The position numbers and the translations under genes were made by a program. Positions 13,675-25,435 of a stretch of 64,000 nt of DNA are shown one piece after another. The notes below the pieces were generated by a model, which did no database searches, had not been told where the DNA came from, and was given only the letters and a program-made list of their open reading frames with translations. The stretch comes from Trachelipus rathkii (taxonomy: Eukaryota; Arthropoda; Malacostraca; Isopoda; Trachelipodidae): contig JABUQX010088713.1 of assembly GCA_015478945.1 (NCBI GenBank), positions 1 through 64,000 of the forward strand. The letters are read 5' to 3'. The number at the start of each line of letters is the position of its first letter. Position 1 is the stretch's first letter.

Positions 13675-13910
13675 TAGCGTTTTTTTATGTGAAAAGTTTA
13701 CCAGGATTCCATAAATGTGTTCCTTTTCCCTGTAAGGCTTATTGTAAGTTTTTTGAAGTTTTTTATTTTTGTTTCTTATTTTTACTATTATCCGCAGTAA
13801 AAAAGGCACCAGCATTCCAGCATGTCTTCCTTTCCACCGGTAGCTGTTGTGTAGTTTTCTTGATGTATAATGAGTTTGATATGTGGCTCTTTCTAGTGGA
13901 CTGACCTTAT
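13675..13910 (+). repeat. Dimeric dispersed repeat family C, copy 1
   Basis: Two related units of about 115 bases in tandem: 'accaggattccataaatgtg' with 'ccttttccctgtaaggct', then 'accagcattccagcatgtc' with 'cctttccaccggtagctgtt'. The same dimer recurs at 29.4-29.6 kb and part of it inverted at 28.8 kb. The 82-codon frame here is a repeat by-product. Confidence 0.6.
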
Positions 13911-13919
13911 AGTAGCTTA

Positions 13920-14725
13920 CTAATAGTAATATAAATTATGATATATTAGTATTAATACTCTAAAATAGTAAATGTATATATAGTATTATACTCACTAATA
14001 CAGTTATACTTGCGCTATATAATGCATTAAATTAACAATAAATCATAACTAGTTCATTTCCTAGAATAATTACACAAGGCTATATACTATAATTCAGTAT
14101 CATATTTTGCTAGTATCCCTTACTTATTATTTTTGCTAGTGTTATAATATTATATATAATAATTTTTCCATATGATCTTATATCTTGTATATATATATTG
14201 TTATTATATACTATTCTTTCTCTACGTGTATAAATGCATTATTAGAACCGTGTATAATAATATCTAAATTGTTACTTTTACTTATCGTACCCTTTATATT
14301 TATATTACCTCTATATATAGTCTTTTATAGCTCATATATATATAATTATATAAAGATCACTTTTAATATATACTGAATGTATATGTCAGTATATTATGCA
14401 GTATTATATATATATTTTATTAGAAATAGCATTATCTACTTCTTTAAATGGTAACCCTATATAATAAAAATAGTTATGCTTATTATATATTCAATGTAGT
14501 TTTTGTAGGGATTAGACTATATATAGTCATACTAAGCTTATACCATAATAGTAGATATACTATATTATTTATTCAGTACAGAATAGAATAAAATTAAGCC
14601 AAATGATGTCAGTTCATATTTATCTATAATGATTATCATAATATGTGAGTGGAGTATTACTCTACTATATTTTGAAGAATTATGTATAAGTGTTATTTAG
14701 TTATTTTTGAGGAGCGTGTCGCAGT
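13920..14725. other. AT-rich spacer
   Basis: No splice-bounded coding segment seen. Open frames are translated AT-rich DNA. Confidence 0.55.
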
Positions 14726-14729
14726 GTGG

Positions 14730-15719
14730 AAGGGGTGGACACAAACCTTGCGGCGCCATGCGCAAGCGTGTTGGCCCGGATGTGGAGGTGAATTTTAAGT
14801 GGGTGGCTTGTCTTAACAGGGTACCTCGTGTTTTGGGATGTTTGTATATTGAACGTGGTACCGCAGTCCCTTGATTATTTTTAATGAAATATTATTTTAT
14901 AGTTATATAGCTAAAAATTCATTTTATTTCAGAAATTTGTTAAATCTGGCAAGATAATAAAGAAGTATGATAAAAAATTGGTATGTTCAATGGCTTTTTT
15001 TTTCTGTAGCGTTGAGCTCTCGATATTCGAATACTCTTTGTCTCGCAAAACCTTGTACTTTTTGGAATTATCTTAGTATTGAATAATGGATGTTTAAATT
15101 AGCTAGGGTTGCAATAGAAAACATCGTCAATGTAGTCATCAGTTGCAATTTGGGGTTTTGGGATAGTGAATCATAGGGGTGCGGGTGTCCTATCATATTG
15201 ATATGAAGTATAAGTTTATTGTTATTTAAATTTTTTACTATCGCACTAGTTTTGAGCATTGTATTATAGCCTAAGATAGTTTCCGCCGAGTAGTTATTTG
15301 TAAATCAAAAGAATATTGTAGATATATCAATTAATAGAGAAATCATATTATCTCTCAAATTTTCTTATAATGATGATTATGATTCCAGTTAATTAGTGCA
15401 ATTGGATAATTAGCTCATTAATACTGACTAACCAGTTGCTTATTTGTTATATCTATATAATTACTGTGACATTAGTAGTGCGTGTTATAGGTCTTACTTA
15501 TAGTTATTCCTTGTATTTAGCTAAGCATTATACTATTATATATGTTATATATAGTTTCTCTTAGTTCGATTTTATTCTGATACTGATGGGTAGCATCTAA
15601 TATCTATGTAAATGGAATACCAGCTGACGTTTATATATACTCAGGCGGTTTGAACTCTGATACTTGTGATGTAGATATGTGCGGGCATGGTATGGTAGGC
15701 AAAAGGTTGGGCACCCCTG
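14730..15719. mobile_element. hAT-like non-autonomous element
   Basis: The right end reads 'caaaaggttgggcacccctg', which on the opposite strand is the CAGGGGTGCCCAACCTTTTG-type terminus known from hAT/Charlie transposons. The left end, 'aggggtggacacaaacctt', is a degenerate inverted match, and subterminal 'gcgccatgcgc' resembles the inverse of 'gcgggcatgg' at the right. The flanks are 'gtgtggaa' and 'gtgtaaga', an imperfect 8-base direct repeat as hAT elements make. The interior is AT-rich. The longest frame (minus, 15068-15259) shows no transposase motif I recognise, so it would depend on a transposase elsewhere. Confidence 0.5.
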
Positions 15720-17100
15720 GTGTAAGAATGTTGGGTTATTGAGGTGCGTTGCGGGATGCGGCACACGTGTGATTGGATGGGCTTAAGTGGTAGCAAAATG
15801 ATTCAATAGACTTGGTCCTCTAGAGGACTTGGCTTCTCTCTGCAATGTATTTTCCCGACGTGCCGCCGGCTACTTCTCTATCGTATTCCTTTCGATATTA
15901 GACGCGAAGGATTTATTATGGCTTTCAGGATTATGAAATTGTACTCTTATGGATAATACAACAAATACATAGATTTATATAATACTTTCTAGATATTTCA
16001 TTTTGTGTTGGATTTCATTAAAAGTGAATTTTAGATATAATAACCTTTGTAATAATCAATGAATATAACGAGACATAATGTAATTTAAATAATTTGAGGA
16101 ATCTGAACATATAGTGTATTATGTCTCGTCTACTAATGTACATATTACGGAGTCATAAATGGAGTTATTAACATTTAATTGAATAGTTTATAATTATATT
16201 CATTAATAAATGCTTAATACTTGAATCATTATGTTTTTTTGGTATGAAGTCATTGCATAATTATTGAAAGCTTAAATTTATGATAATTTAAATATATATA
16301 TAAACTGAATGTTGCAAAACAAAATTGGCTTAAGAAAAGCGAAGATTTCCTGCTTATTCAATGAAATGATTGGCTTATGCTGTGTAGATAGATGCGGATA
16401 TGCTTTTAAAAGGGTGTTTGTGTTTGGTTATGTTTTCATAATTAGTAAAACCATTGGAAATGGTTAAAGTAGTTTCTTAGGGGGGTTGGTCCATTAAGGG
16501 GGTGATAACCTGCATTCAGAGTCACCTTGCGCCCTGATGCATTGAAATATATGTAGGATGAGGTTAAGAGTTTGTTTCGCCCCTGGGGTTGACTCTGAAC
16601 CAGTGGCTCATCGTATCGTCTGACGGGGTTAGTTGATATGTGTCAATGTGGGTTCTGATATGCTTATTATTGTGATCCGTATGGTGTAGTAGGAGTTTAT
16701 CCTAGGGAATGTATTCTTCCTCTATTATTTATTTATGAGTGGGTTAGTGATTCCTGTTGAGGTTGTTGCGTAGTGTTTTTATAGATTATATGTATTACAA
16801 ATATATTTATTCCTTCTATGTTCTGTCCGTTAGTTTATGTTGGTGTGTGGTGGGCGGTTGCGAATTTGTTGTACTTTCTACCTGTGATTACCATCCGGTT
16901 GTTTCTTAAGCATTAACCACGAAGATAATATCAGAAGTTTCATATCAGCATCCCGCTCCTATTAGGAGCTCAAAGTCAGTATAGTCAATAGCCATCACTT
17001 ACCAATAATAAGGATTGTCCGTGCAATGACCTAATATGCATTGATATTATTGACTAAGTAAAATGTTTTGATAAGATATATTTTATAGTTTAAATAGAAT
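15720..17100. other. Unassigned, partly G-rich on plus strand
   Basis: 15720-15900 and 16380-16960 have near-normal GC with G-rich plus strand, resembling old repeat DNA, but I could not match them to another copy. An inverted word pair 'gagacataat' / 'attatgtctc' sits at 16070 and 16123. No gene seen. Confidence 0.4.
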
Positions 17101-17107
17101 TTATTCT

Positions 17108-17187
17108 ATTTACACGGTTTATTAATTTGAAACTGACATCAACATCATCGGTATCTACACATATCAGATCATTAATATACTAATAAC
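17108..17187 (-). pseudogene. Short minus frame, possible reverse-transcriptase remnant or exon
   Basis: The minus strand reads YINDLICVDTDDVDVSFKL in one open frame after an acceptor-like 'ttattag'. The opening YINDL recalls the LIYINDL segment of L2/CR1-type reverse transcriptases. The asparagine position and the short length make this weak, and a chance frame is quite possible. Confidence 0.2.
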
Positions 17188-17199
17188 TAATTATATTAT

Positions 17200-18000
17200 G
17201 CGCTTTATTCTATTTATACCAATAAACATAATTGATTAGACAATATCAAAACCACCATCACGTACAGACAATACTCATGATCACATATCCAAGCATATAT
17301 ATATACTACATAATGTACTCTATACTACATAGTGCCGTATCCCACGATTCCTTTTTTATCGAGTCAGGCACACTTAGAACCATCATTGCCATCACCCAGC
17401 AGCATACTAGTCTATGCATCAAGCACAGTAAATACGATATAGATAGTATAGTAATAAGTACCCATAAAGGGAAGGCCATATGTCGGAGGATGGATTATAT
17501 ATATATAGACTCAGTCGAACCGAATGCATAAGACTGTAAGGCGATTTTAACCTGCATTAAAGTACTAGGAGTAGGAGGGTGATTTAAATATATATTAATA
17601 AGCCATAAATCATTATATATAAGTATAGATTAGCGAGTATGATTAATATGCAATCTCGGTCCAGCTGTAATTATAGTTTAGGATAAACACTCATATATTA
17701 AATTCAGATCCGTTCAATATCTAAGAGCAAATACTGAGTCTAGGATTCAGTGCCTGCGTGTGTGTACAGAGCTCAAGATGAGGTGAGTTCCTGAGTGCGC
17801 CAAGCTTTGGATAAAAGATTTTATGCAATCTCGTCTATAGTGGCGTCATTAAGGTGTATCATCATTCAGTGATAATCAGCACTTTAAACACTCGCTAAAA
17901 TGTTTGTGTGGAAAAAATACTAAAGGAACAAAAAGAAGAAGCAGAACTTTTTGAATACTCAATCAACGAAAAGGAGTCACCTTCTAAGTAATTATAATTT
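17200..18000. other. No gene assigned
   Basis: A 99-codon plus frame at 17232-17531 is AT-rich with no motif. At 17752-17784 a short stretch between an acceptor-like 'ggattcag' and a strong donor-like 'gatgaggtgagt' could be a small exon, but nothing else supports it. Confidence 0.4.
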
Positions 18001-19940
18001 AAAAAAATACATAATAACAAATAAATTCTTATATGAATTTTAATTGCTTTAAATAATTAAAGTAAGTATAATGAATTAAATTAATATCATAAATATTAAT
18101 AAAATATATAATATAATAATAATAATATAATTAATAATAATTAATAATGATCATTGGAGGAGAATGCAATAAATGCAAATCAAAAATATTTTGTTCTAAA
18201 TTAATAATATCATTGATTTTGCTGTATACGTTGATTAATATAAAATTAAGTAATAGTAAGGAGGCTATAGGGGGTAACGTTTTTGTCGCATTGAGCAAAT
18301 TTAGTGAAATAACCAAATAAATTATATATAAATAAGAAAAATATTAATAACATAATATATAACTCAGTAGTAAAATATAATTGATAATAAAAATATAATA
18401 ATTAATAATAATTAATTAAATATATAAGAGTAATAATAATATATAATAAATAATATAATAATAATTAATATATGATAGGTATTAAATTAATAATAATCAG
18501 AAGTAATTAATATATATATAATGATATAATTATACTAAGGTAATAATAATAATAATGAATAATGTATTATAATTAAGATATATAATTATATATTAATAAT
18601 AATAATGAATTAATTATAAGTGGATATAATAATAAAATATAATAGAATAGATAATAATTATAACAAGTAATTAGAATATATTATAATGTAAGTAATTATT
18701 AATAATTGAATATCAATAATATATGATTAATTAAAATTAAGTATTATAAATAATAATGTAATAATAATTATAATAATTATTCAATAATTGAATAAATAAT
18801 AATATTATAATAATAATTAATAATATAATAATAAGATTAATAATAATATAATAATATATAAATAATTAATGATAATAATGTTTCAAAGTAGATAGTAAAT
18901 GATACAACTTTACAACATTAATATATGCATTAAATAGTATAATATATAAAATAACAATATACTGATTATAACTCTATAAATAGTATTTAATAATATGATA
19001 TCAATTAATAAGGTAACGAAACTAACCATTAATAGCTTATCAGTATTAGGTATGATGTACATGCGAGGCCTGATTTGTGTTATAACGTCAGTGATAGAAG
19101 TAAGTCTTGGTGGAAGAAATGAGAATACTTATAAATATGATGAATTATAATATATATAATATAATAATAATAATGTATAATAATATAATTAATAATAATA
19201 ATAATCAATATAATAATATATAAATTATAATAATAATTATTTCAATATATACACATATAATGAAATATATAAAAAAAAATATATGAATAAGTCAATTAAT
19301 AATAGCGCTTAATATATATATAGAATTATATAATAATATAATTAATAATATAAATATATTGATAATTATAATAATAATAATATAATATAATATAATAATA
19401 ATAGTAATAAATAATAATAATATAATAGATAAATAATAAATAATAATAAATAATAATATATATATATATATACATATAATAAGAGAAATAATATAATAAT
19501 AATAATATAATAAGATAATAATAAAATAACAATAGGAATAATATAATAATAATAATATAATGATAATAATAATAATATAGAAAATAATAATTAATAATAT
19601 CAACAATAAGTAATAATGTTGGGGAGAATGACATGATATATAAGTTAGTTGTAAGAAAAAATAAGGATATATTAATAATAGAATAGATATTAACGAATAA
19701 TATAATAATAATATAATAATAATAATAATAATAATAATTATAGTAATAATAATAATAATAGATAATAGAATAATAAGAATAATAATACAATAGTAATAAT
19801 AATAACTAATATAGATATGTAATAAATAATTAGATAATAATATAATAATACTAATGTTAATAATAATATCAATAATAAATAATAATAATAATGATAAATA
19901 TATAATAATGAATAATAATTTAGAATACATTCAGTGAGAA
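18000..19940. repeat. Long degenerate (AAT)n region
   Basis: Nearly 2 kb of AAT/ATA triplets, interrupted around 18890-19130 by more complex AT-rich sequence. The 212- and 154-codon minus frames here are made only of Ile, Leu, Tyr, Asn and Ser and are translated microsatellite. Confidence 0.8.
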
Positions 19941-19979
19941 TAGTAATAGAGAATAAAGGATAAATATTATCGGATAATT

Positions 19980-20290
19980 TGGAGTTGGTATTCCTAGTAA
20001 GGAATACATAGAATTAAATATAATGATAAATCGCTTTACATGAAATCTGCTACGCAAGTAAGCTGTATGATAGAGATGGACTTAACGGTGGGTAGGATGC
20101 AGCGTCGTTAATAATTTAGCAATGAGATGACAGAAGTTTCTTGATAATTTATCTACCGAAACGGGAACCAAGTGGTGAGGTGATTCCTGAATTTTTTTAG
20201 GGGTAGATTATATCCAGCAACTTCTAAATGGCGCTTATATGAGATACGCCCTCTGCGAGATGTTTACGTGGTTAAGGTGAATTTGCGTTA
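19980..20290. other. Unassigned segment beside LINE 2
   Basis: Moderately complex, G-rich on plus. It may be the 3' untranslated part of the minus-strand LINE at 20.3-21.6 kb, but no motif proves it. Confidence 0.35.
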
Positions 20291-20293
20291 GTC

Positions 20294-21640
20294 TTAAGTG
20301 TAGAGTGGATGTGGTTTGTGGCTAGGGAGAGATGTTTGTTCTCTTAACGTTTTGGTTGCTGTACAATTATGTTTGCAAAAGCATCCCTTGTGGTTGACAA
20401 GTTGCCTTTTTGGTGTATTTAAGAGCAGTATACTACTGTACAGTGGAGGGTGTAAGATGTCGTGGAAGTTTTTAGCAAAAGACAAATTTGTGGTTCTGTT
20501 GATATGTGGCGTGTTGTGTGGGTTCAACAGCGGAAGTTACGAGGCCGCTGGATATTAACAGAAGTTGATTTTTTTTTATGCATTAACGATTAGGGGTTGT
20601 AAGCAGGTGATTCACTTGCACAAGCCCCATACCAGACTCAGTAGCAAATAAGATAGATGTGATAACAAGACTACGTTAGTAAAGGGTTTTTTTAATAAGT
20701 TTTTTGGTAACAAAATTCTTATCTTAAGCGAATGGCATGCGTAGCAATAGGATCATTATGGCTAATGAGACTATCTTGCTATGTGTAATCTTGAAGATGC
20801 TTGTAGTCAAGGGATAAGCACCAAGGTAACTTTGGCAGAGGCACGAATAGCGCGACTTGTATTGGGTAATTATATCTTTTTTGCTCTTACAATTTATTTG
20901 CGACATAGGGTCTTTTGATTTGTACTTACTGGTGGATTTCGTTTTTTTGTATGATTTTAGGGTAGAGTCCTGTTTTTGCCTGCTACTCATGGTTATAATG
21001 TTTTTTTAAGTTCATTATTTTACTTTGTCGTTAAGTCGTGTTTTATTACGGCTGATATTAAGGATTGTGGTGTGTGCATCAGCTATTAGCGAGTGTATTG
21101 AATTGTGGACAGGATTTTTGGAAGAAAGTAATTTGGGTATATATGATTAAGAGAATAGTGGCCCCAGTATGGAACCCTGGGGGACCCGTGGGAAATTGGG
21201 GCAAGTGGGGATGATGTGTCTCCTAAGCTGCGTATGTGGTTCGTTCTGATAGTATGACTGAACCATGTATGTGAACCATTTTTCTGATACTAAGTCCTCT
21301 AAATTTGTTTAAGAGTAGGTTGTGCGAACTACATCGAATGCTTTCCAGAAATCTAATAGTAAAAAAGTGCGAACACATGTTTTGTTTTTCATTTAGTGCT
21401 TGTATATGGTTTTTCAGTAAGGAATATCAGAAGCATCCTCTGTGTTGCGTTTTTTTGGTGAAACCAAACTTATGCATGAGAAAGAAAGCGCATTTAACAT
21501 GCAGGTAATTAGTAAAGTTGAGCATGGACTAATTTTTTTCAAAGATTTTTCACAGTTGTATGTAGGATGGAAATCGGACGAGAGGTTTTCGGAAGGAAGG
21601 TGTCAGAGCTCTTGGAAACAGGGGTAACTTTTCAATCTCC
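20294..21640 (-). mobile_element. LINE 2: decayed non-LTR retrotransposon, L2/CR1-like
   Basis: Minus-strand reverse-transcriptase landmarks appear in the right order but in different frames. They are a 'PISIL..T' and 'KLVHAQLY' block at about 21530-21590, 'FGFTKK' near 21450, motif A as 'DFWKAFDVV' near 21330-21355, and the DNA for VPQGSILGPLLF at about 21150-21190 (plus strand 'gagaatagtggccccagta'). This order and wording match the L2/CR1/Daphne kind of LINE. No intact motif C (YADD) region was found in the part that follows, and frameshifts and stops are many, so it is dead. It is truncated at its 5' side near 21640, against a SINE. The 77-codon minus frame at 20294-20527 could be its C-terminal end, but I see no motif there. 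Confidence 0.7.
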
Positions 21641-21850
21641 TGTGACTCAATTCATTTAAAATGGGGCAGGGCAAACCAAAACTATCAGCATTTATGGGAT
21701 GAGAAAACCGGGGTGCTTTAAAAACTACGTTTTGAAGCGTTTCTTTTTGGGACTTGGATGGCCTAGTGGGAGAGCATGCCGTTGTTGTTAACTCAGCACC
21801 GCGGAGTCCAACGTTCGAATCGCGCTGACGACGAGTAAAATCTTCTGTGA
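21641..21850 (+). mobile_element. tRNA-derived SINE family A, plus copy
   Basis: Best copy of the family: A-box-like 'tggcctagtgggagagc', B box 'gttcgaatc' at about 21813, an upstream conserved part 'ggatgagaaaacc' and 'gtgctttaaaaactacg', and a tail 'agtaaaatcttctgtgact'. Head-to-head partner of the next copy, giving a hairpin-like pair. Confidence 0.7.
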
Positions 21851-22060
21851 CTTTTCCATTTAAATGAATGAGTCACAGAAGATTTACTCTTCCGTCAGCG
21901 GGTATATCGAACGTTGGCACTCCGCGTTTGCTGAGTTTAACAACAACGATGCTCTAAGCCTCACTCAGGGCCATCCCACGTCCGCAAAAAGAACGCTTCA
22001 ACGTAGTTTGTTTAAAGTCACGGGTATAAAACTAAAAATTCTGAGTACTTCATATGAATA
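21851..22060 (-). mobile_element. tRNA-derived SINE family A, minus copy
   Basis: Inverted relative to its neighbour: 'gagtcacagaagatttactc' mirrors the tail at 21832-21850. 'ggtatatcgaacgttggcac' is the reversed B-box region. 'aaaaagaacgcttcaacgta' is the reversed leader. The unit ends in 'gagtacttcat' before the (AAT)n tract. Confidence 0.7.
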
Positions 22061-22175
22061 ATAATAATAATTAAATTAAATAATAATAATAATTAATATA
22101 ATATAATAATAATATAATAATATAATAATAATAATATAATATGAATATAATAAATAATAATAATAAATAAAAGAA
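22056..22175. repeat. (AAT)n tract, probable LINE 1 tail
   Basis: On the minus strand this (TTA)n-like tract follows directly on the 3' side of LINE 1, the position where CR1/L2-type LINEs carry short tandem-repeat tails. It may equally belong to the SINE that ends here. Confidence 0.5.
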
Positions 22176-22179
22176 GCTT

Positions 22180-23752
22180 ATAGAAAACTCCCTTTACCAA
22201 TAAACGGTTGCTTTAACTTTTGTCGTACCTCGCCCCTCCCCTCCTACGAGAAACGCGCCCCCCACCACCGCCCGCAGCCCCAAGAAGATAACTTGAAAGG
22301 GTTAACAGAAGTTGCGTTCTGAATGTTCTCCAAGCAGGGCAATTCTAATATGAGGATATGTTTGCGTTGTCAATTGTTTGGGAATGACATTTATATTAGT
22401 GGGGAGATGAATTGTTAAAATAGTTAAACTTGTATCCCTGAAGGGAGGGGTAGTGCCCATAGTGAAGCCGTGACAGCTTTACCAGTGTCAGGTGGTGCAG
22501 AGATTCTTCAGTGGTGGAGATTTCGGATGAACGTTCTTGGAGAATGACGTTGCTATGGTATGCTGAGATTGTTTCTTGGGTTAATTGAGTGTAAATGAGT
22601 CCAATAATGAGGGTGTTAGGTGGTGGTGGTGGTGGGGGGCAGTCTGCTGTAGTATTTTTCATCATTCTTGGTGCCGGTGGCTGTTGTAGTGTTTGATGTA
22701 GGGGGGGGGGATCTATTGAGAGTGACTTACTTTAAAATTGACATCCTATCATGTCAAGTTGGGTCCTATGAGGAATATGTGTGGAAGGGAGGCAACCAGC
22801 TATTATCCAAAGGGCTTTGTTTTGAAGACTTCTAACTTATGAATGTTATATTTTGAATTTGTCGGTGCCTAAGCAAGAGATGCGTAATTTAGAGAGGGAC
22901 GAATATTGTCTGTATACTATGGAGTTGGTTTCTTTATACTGGCCAAAGTTTGTTTCTGTTTGCGCTCTCAATGCTTTTTAATTTATGTGTGGCTTTGGAA
23001 GTAATGTCGTTTACGCTAGGGGTGAATGTTATATGTGTGTCAAAAGTTAAGCCCAAAATGATGGGTTGTTTATTGAGAGAGTCTGCTATTTGAAAGATAA
23101 ATTGTTGGGTGTATATATGATTTTCTTTTATCAGATGTAAGCAACGTTATTGATGATTTTTGGAGGGATGCTGTCATTCTGTTCAATGTCAGTCACTTCT
23201 CCAGCTGGCCTATATACTGTTATAGCTCTATGCTTGCTACATCTCTAGAGGGGCTTTGAGCTGCAATTGTTAGATCGTTAACATAGCTACTAATTTTTAT
23301 AGAATGGGAAGTGGGTTTAAGGGGTTCGTGCACAAAGAGATTAAAAAGTGTTGGTGAGAGGATGACTGATTTGGTGGACGCCATTGTATAGTTTGTATGT
23401 GCGGGAAGAGTACCGTCCGTGCGGGAAGAGTACCGTCCGTGCGGGAAGAGTACCGTCCTTGTGTAACTTTATCTGTACGATCTGTTAGAAAATTTGCTAG
23501 TATTTTTTTCTCTCTTTAATGGTCATAGTATTTAGTATTTCATCTATCAAAATGTTGTTGTGGGACTGTGTCAAATGCCTTGTTGATGTCTATTGCTACT
23601 AGGAGTGTGCGAGAAGGTGTGGAGGTATCTTGGTTAAAGGCAGTCAGGATGTATTGTGTTAAATCGGTTAAGAGAGTAGTTGTGCAGTGTTTTTGTCTGA
23701 ATCCATGTTGTGAGTTAGATAAAGAGGAGGATGTGGAGTCGGTAAATACTTT
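22180..23752 (-). mobile_element. LINE 1: decayed non-LTR retrotransposon (Jockey/CR1-type RT)
   Basis: A clean 70-codon minus frame (about 23543-23752) contains SQHGFRQKH and LLVAIDINKAFDTVP, reverse-transcriptase motifs 1-2 and A. Then follow, with frameshifts: VILSPTLFNLFV (motif B, about 23331-23371), SSYVNDLTIAA (motif C, about 23258-23293), ILGLTFDTHITFTPSV (thumb, about 23000-23060) and NKALWIIAGCLPSTHIPHR (about 22765-22825). Next comes a 'LSRLHYGHYPSL' segment near 22450, and a Gly-rich end near 22230-22290 like that of related elements. The family's YADD is YVND here, losing a catalytic Asp. That and the stops show it is inactive. The 5' end is truncated at about 23752, where the (GGCTCC)n repeat begins. 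ORF1 and the endonuclease are absent. Confidence 0.85.
23399..23458. repeat. Three exact 20-base tandem units inside LINE 1
   Basis: The unit 'gtgcgggaagagtaccgtcc' occurs three times without change, between the thumb-side motif B and motif A of LINE 1. Two extra 20-base units shift the reverse-transcriptase frame. Exact identity in an otherwise decayed element suggests recent expansion. Confidence 0.95.
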
Positions 23753-24069
23753 TTTGCTGGCACCAACTCCAGTTCATTATTTTAGAATACCCAGCACCGA
23801 CTCCGACTCTACCATTATGCGGTATTATACGGATCCGGCTCCTCCTCTGGACCAAATTTATTGTATTATAATTTTTTTTTAATACGGCTCCGACTATACC
23901 CAAAACCATGCGACTCCGCGACTCCGGCTCCGCAACCATGATTAGAAATACGCGATCAGAAACTTAACACAATATCCCAACGGAACATTCGGATCTGATT
24001 GTCCGCCCACATATACACGTGAAGGATGCGATGGTGGTAATTTTTTTTTGTCTGCTCCAAGGCAAACTT

Positions 24070-24122
<53 letters not shown>

Positions 24123-24180
24123 CCAATTTAAAATTGCCTTGCTCCAACTCCGGCTCCGACGTCGGCTCAACCCGAAAAAA
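23753..24180. repeat. ACTCCGGCTCC-rich repeat with (GGCTCC)n core
   Basis: 'ctccgactctaccattatg', 'ggatccggctcctcctctgg', 'cgactccgcgactccggctc' and a near-perfect (GGCTCC)n at about 24071-24122 form one compositionally unique block with several partial unit types. It abuts the 5' break of LINE 1. The three overlapping open frames (Pro-Glu, Arg-Ser and Leu-Arg repeats) are translated repeat, not genes. Confidence 0.75.
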
Positions 24181-24229
24181 TATTTTGTTCTAGCTCAAAC
24201 CAAACCAATTCCTTACGACTCAGCAGCCT

Positions 24230-24475
24230 TACACACACAACACACACACACCACACAGCACACACAAGGGACACACATCACTCTACAGGCAAGGAGCAGC
24301 CTTCTCTCTCTTCGTCTCATCTCTTCTTTCTCTCCTCTCCTCCATTGGTACTCGTCTCTCGTCTCTTCTCTCTCTCCTCTCTTGCTCTCTTCTCTCTTCT
24401 TTTACTCTCTCTCTCCTTTACGCTTTTCTTCTCCTCATCTCTCCTGTGCTACTTCTCTCTCTCTCTCTCTCTCTA
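24230..24475. repeat. CA-rich then CT-rich simple sequence
   Basis: A (CA)n-like start at 24230-24280 is followed by (CT)n-rich sequence ending in a (CT)n run at about 24452-24472. The strongly pyrimidine-rich plus strand is part of a spurious 165-codon frame. Confidence 0.8.
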
Positions 24476-24479
24476 TTAC

Positions 24480-25435
24480 TATATATAGATATATTATAAC
24501 GTATGTATATATATAGTATATAATATATATTATATTATTTATATATTATCTATATAATATATTATATATATATATATATATATATACTATATACTATTGG
24601 AAAGTAAGAATCCTCATTTCTTACTAAGAGGCTTAAGTAGGAGATAGACGTTGCGTTATTAATAGTGCCTTCCGAAGTGCGGTAACTGAATCGCAAGGCA
24701 TATTATTATATTATTATTATTATATTATTAGTATCATTATTATTATTCGATTATTATTATTATTATGATTACTTTATATTATTCATTATTTTTATTATTT
24801 ATTATGATGTTATTTTTATATTTTATTTTATTATTAATTATTCATTATTATTATTATTATCTATTATTGATTAATTATTATTATTATTTGTATTATTATT
24901 TATTGATTAATTTTTCGTGGGCTTGGTTACTTGTCATATATGGAATTAGCGTGTGAAATATATATTATAGATATATAAGTATATATATATTGATATATAT
25001 ATATGTATATAATTATACATTCCTTATAAATAGTATATATTAAGTATATATATATATATATTATATACATTATATGTAGTGATATATTATATATATAGTT
25101 ATACTATATACAGTATGATATATTATATATAATATTATTAGTAATATATATATATATATATAGTATATTATATATTAATATAGTGATTAATATATTATAT
25201 ATTATGAATATATATATATATATATATTATTATATATATATAATATATATATATATATTATATATAATAAGGGATATATATTATATTTATATCACGTAGT
25301 ATATATATATAGTTAGTAGTAGTGCTCAACTGAGATGTATATATAAGGAGTATTATGTAATATATGAATATATATTAGCGTATATATATATGATAGTACT
25401 AACTAATATTATATTATTATATATATATTAAATCA
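24480..25435. repeat. (TA)n and (ATT)n region
   Basis: Mainly (TA)n and ATT triplets. A small non-repetitive patch at 24600-24700 and another near 24910-24955 hold nothing recognisable. Confidence 0.75.

Noticed and set aside
19292..19930. 212-codon and overlapping 154-codon minus open frames
   Set aside because: Made only of Ile, Leu, Tyr, Asn and Ser from AAT/ATA triplets. Translated microsatellite.
21760..21835. Functional tRNA gene
   Set aside because: The tRNA-like part of SINE family A. No complementary acceptor stem, and several dispersed copies.
23399..23458. CRISPR-like direct repeats
   Set aside because: The units abut with no spacers and lie inside a eukaryotic retrotransposon.
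24019..24516. 165-codon plus open frame
   Set aside because: Runs through the (GGCTCC)n repeat as Leu-Arg repeats, then (CA)n and (CT)n. Not a protein gene.
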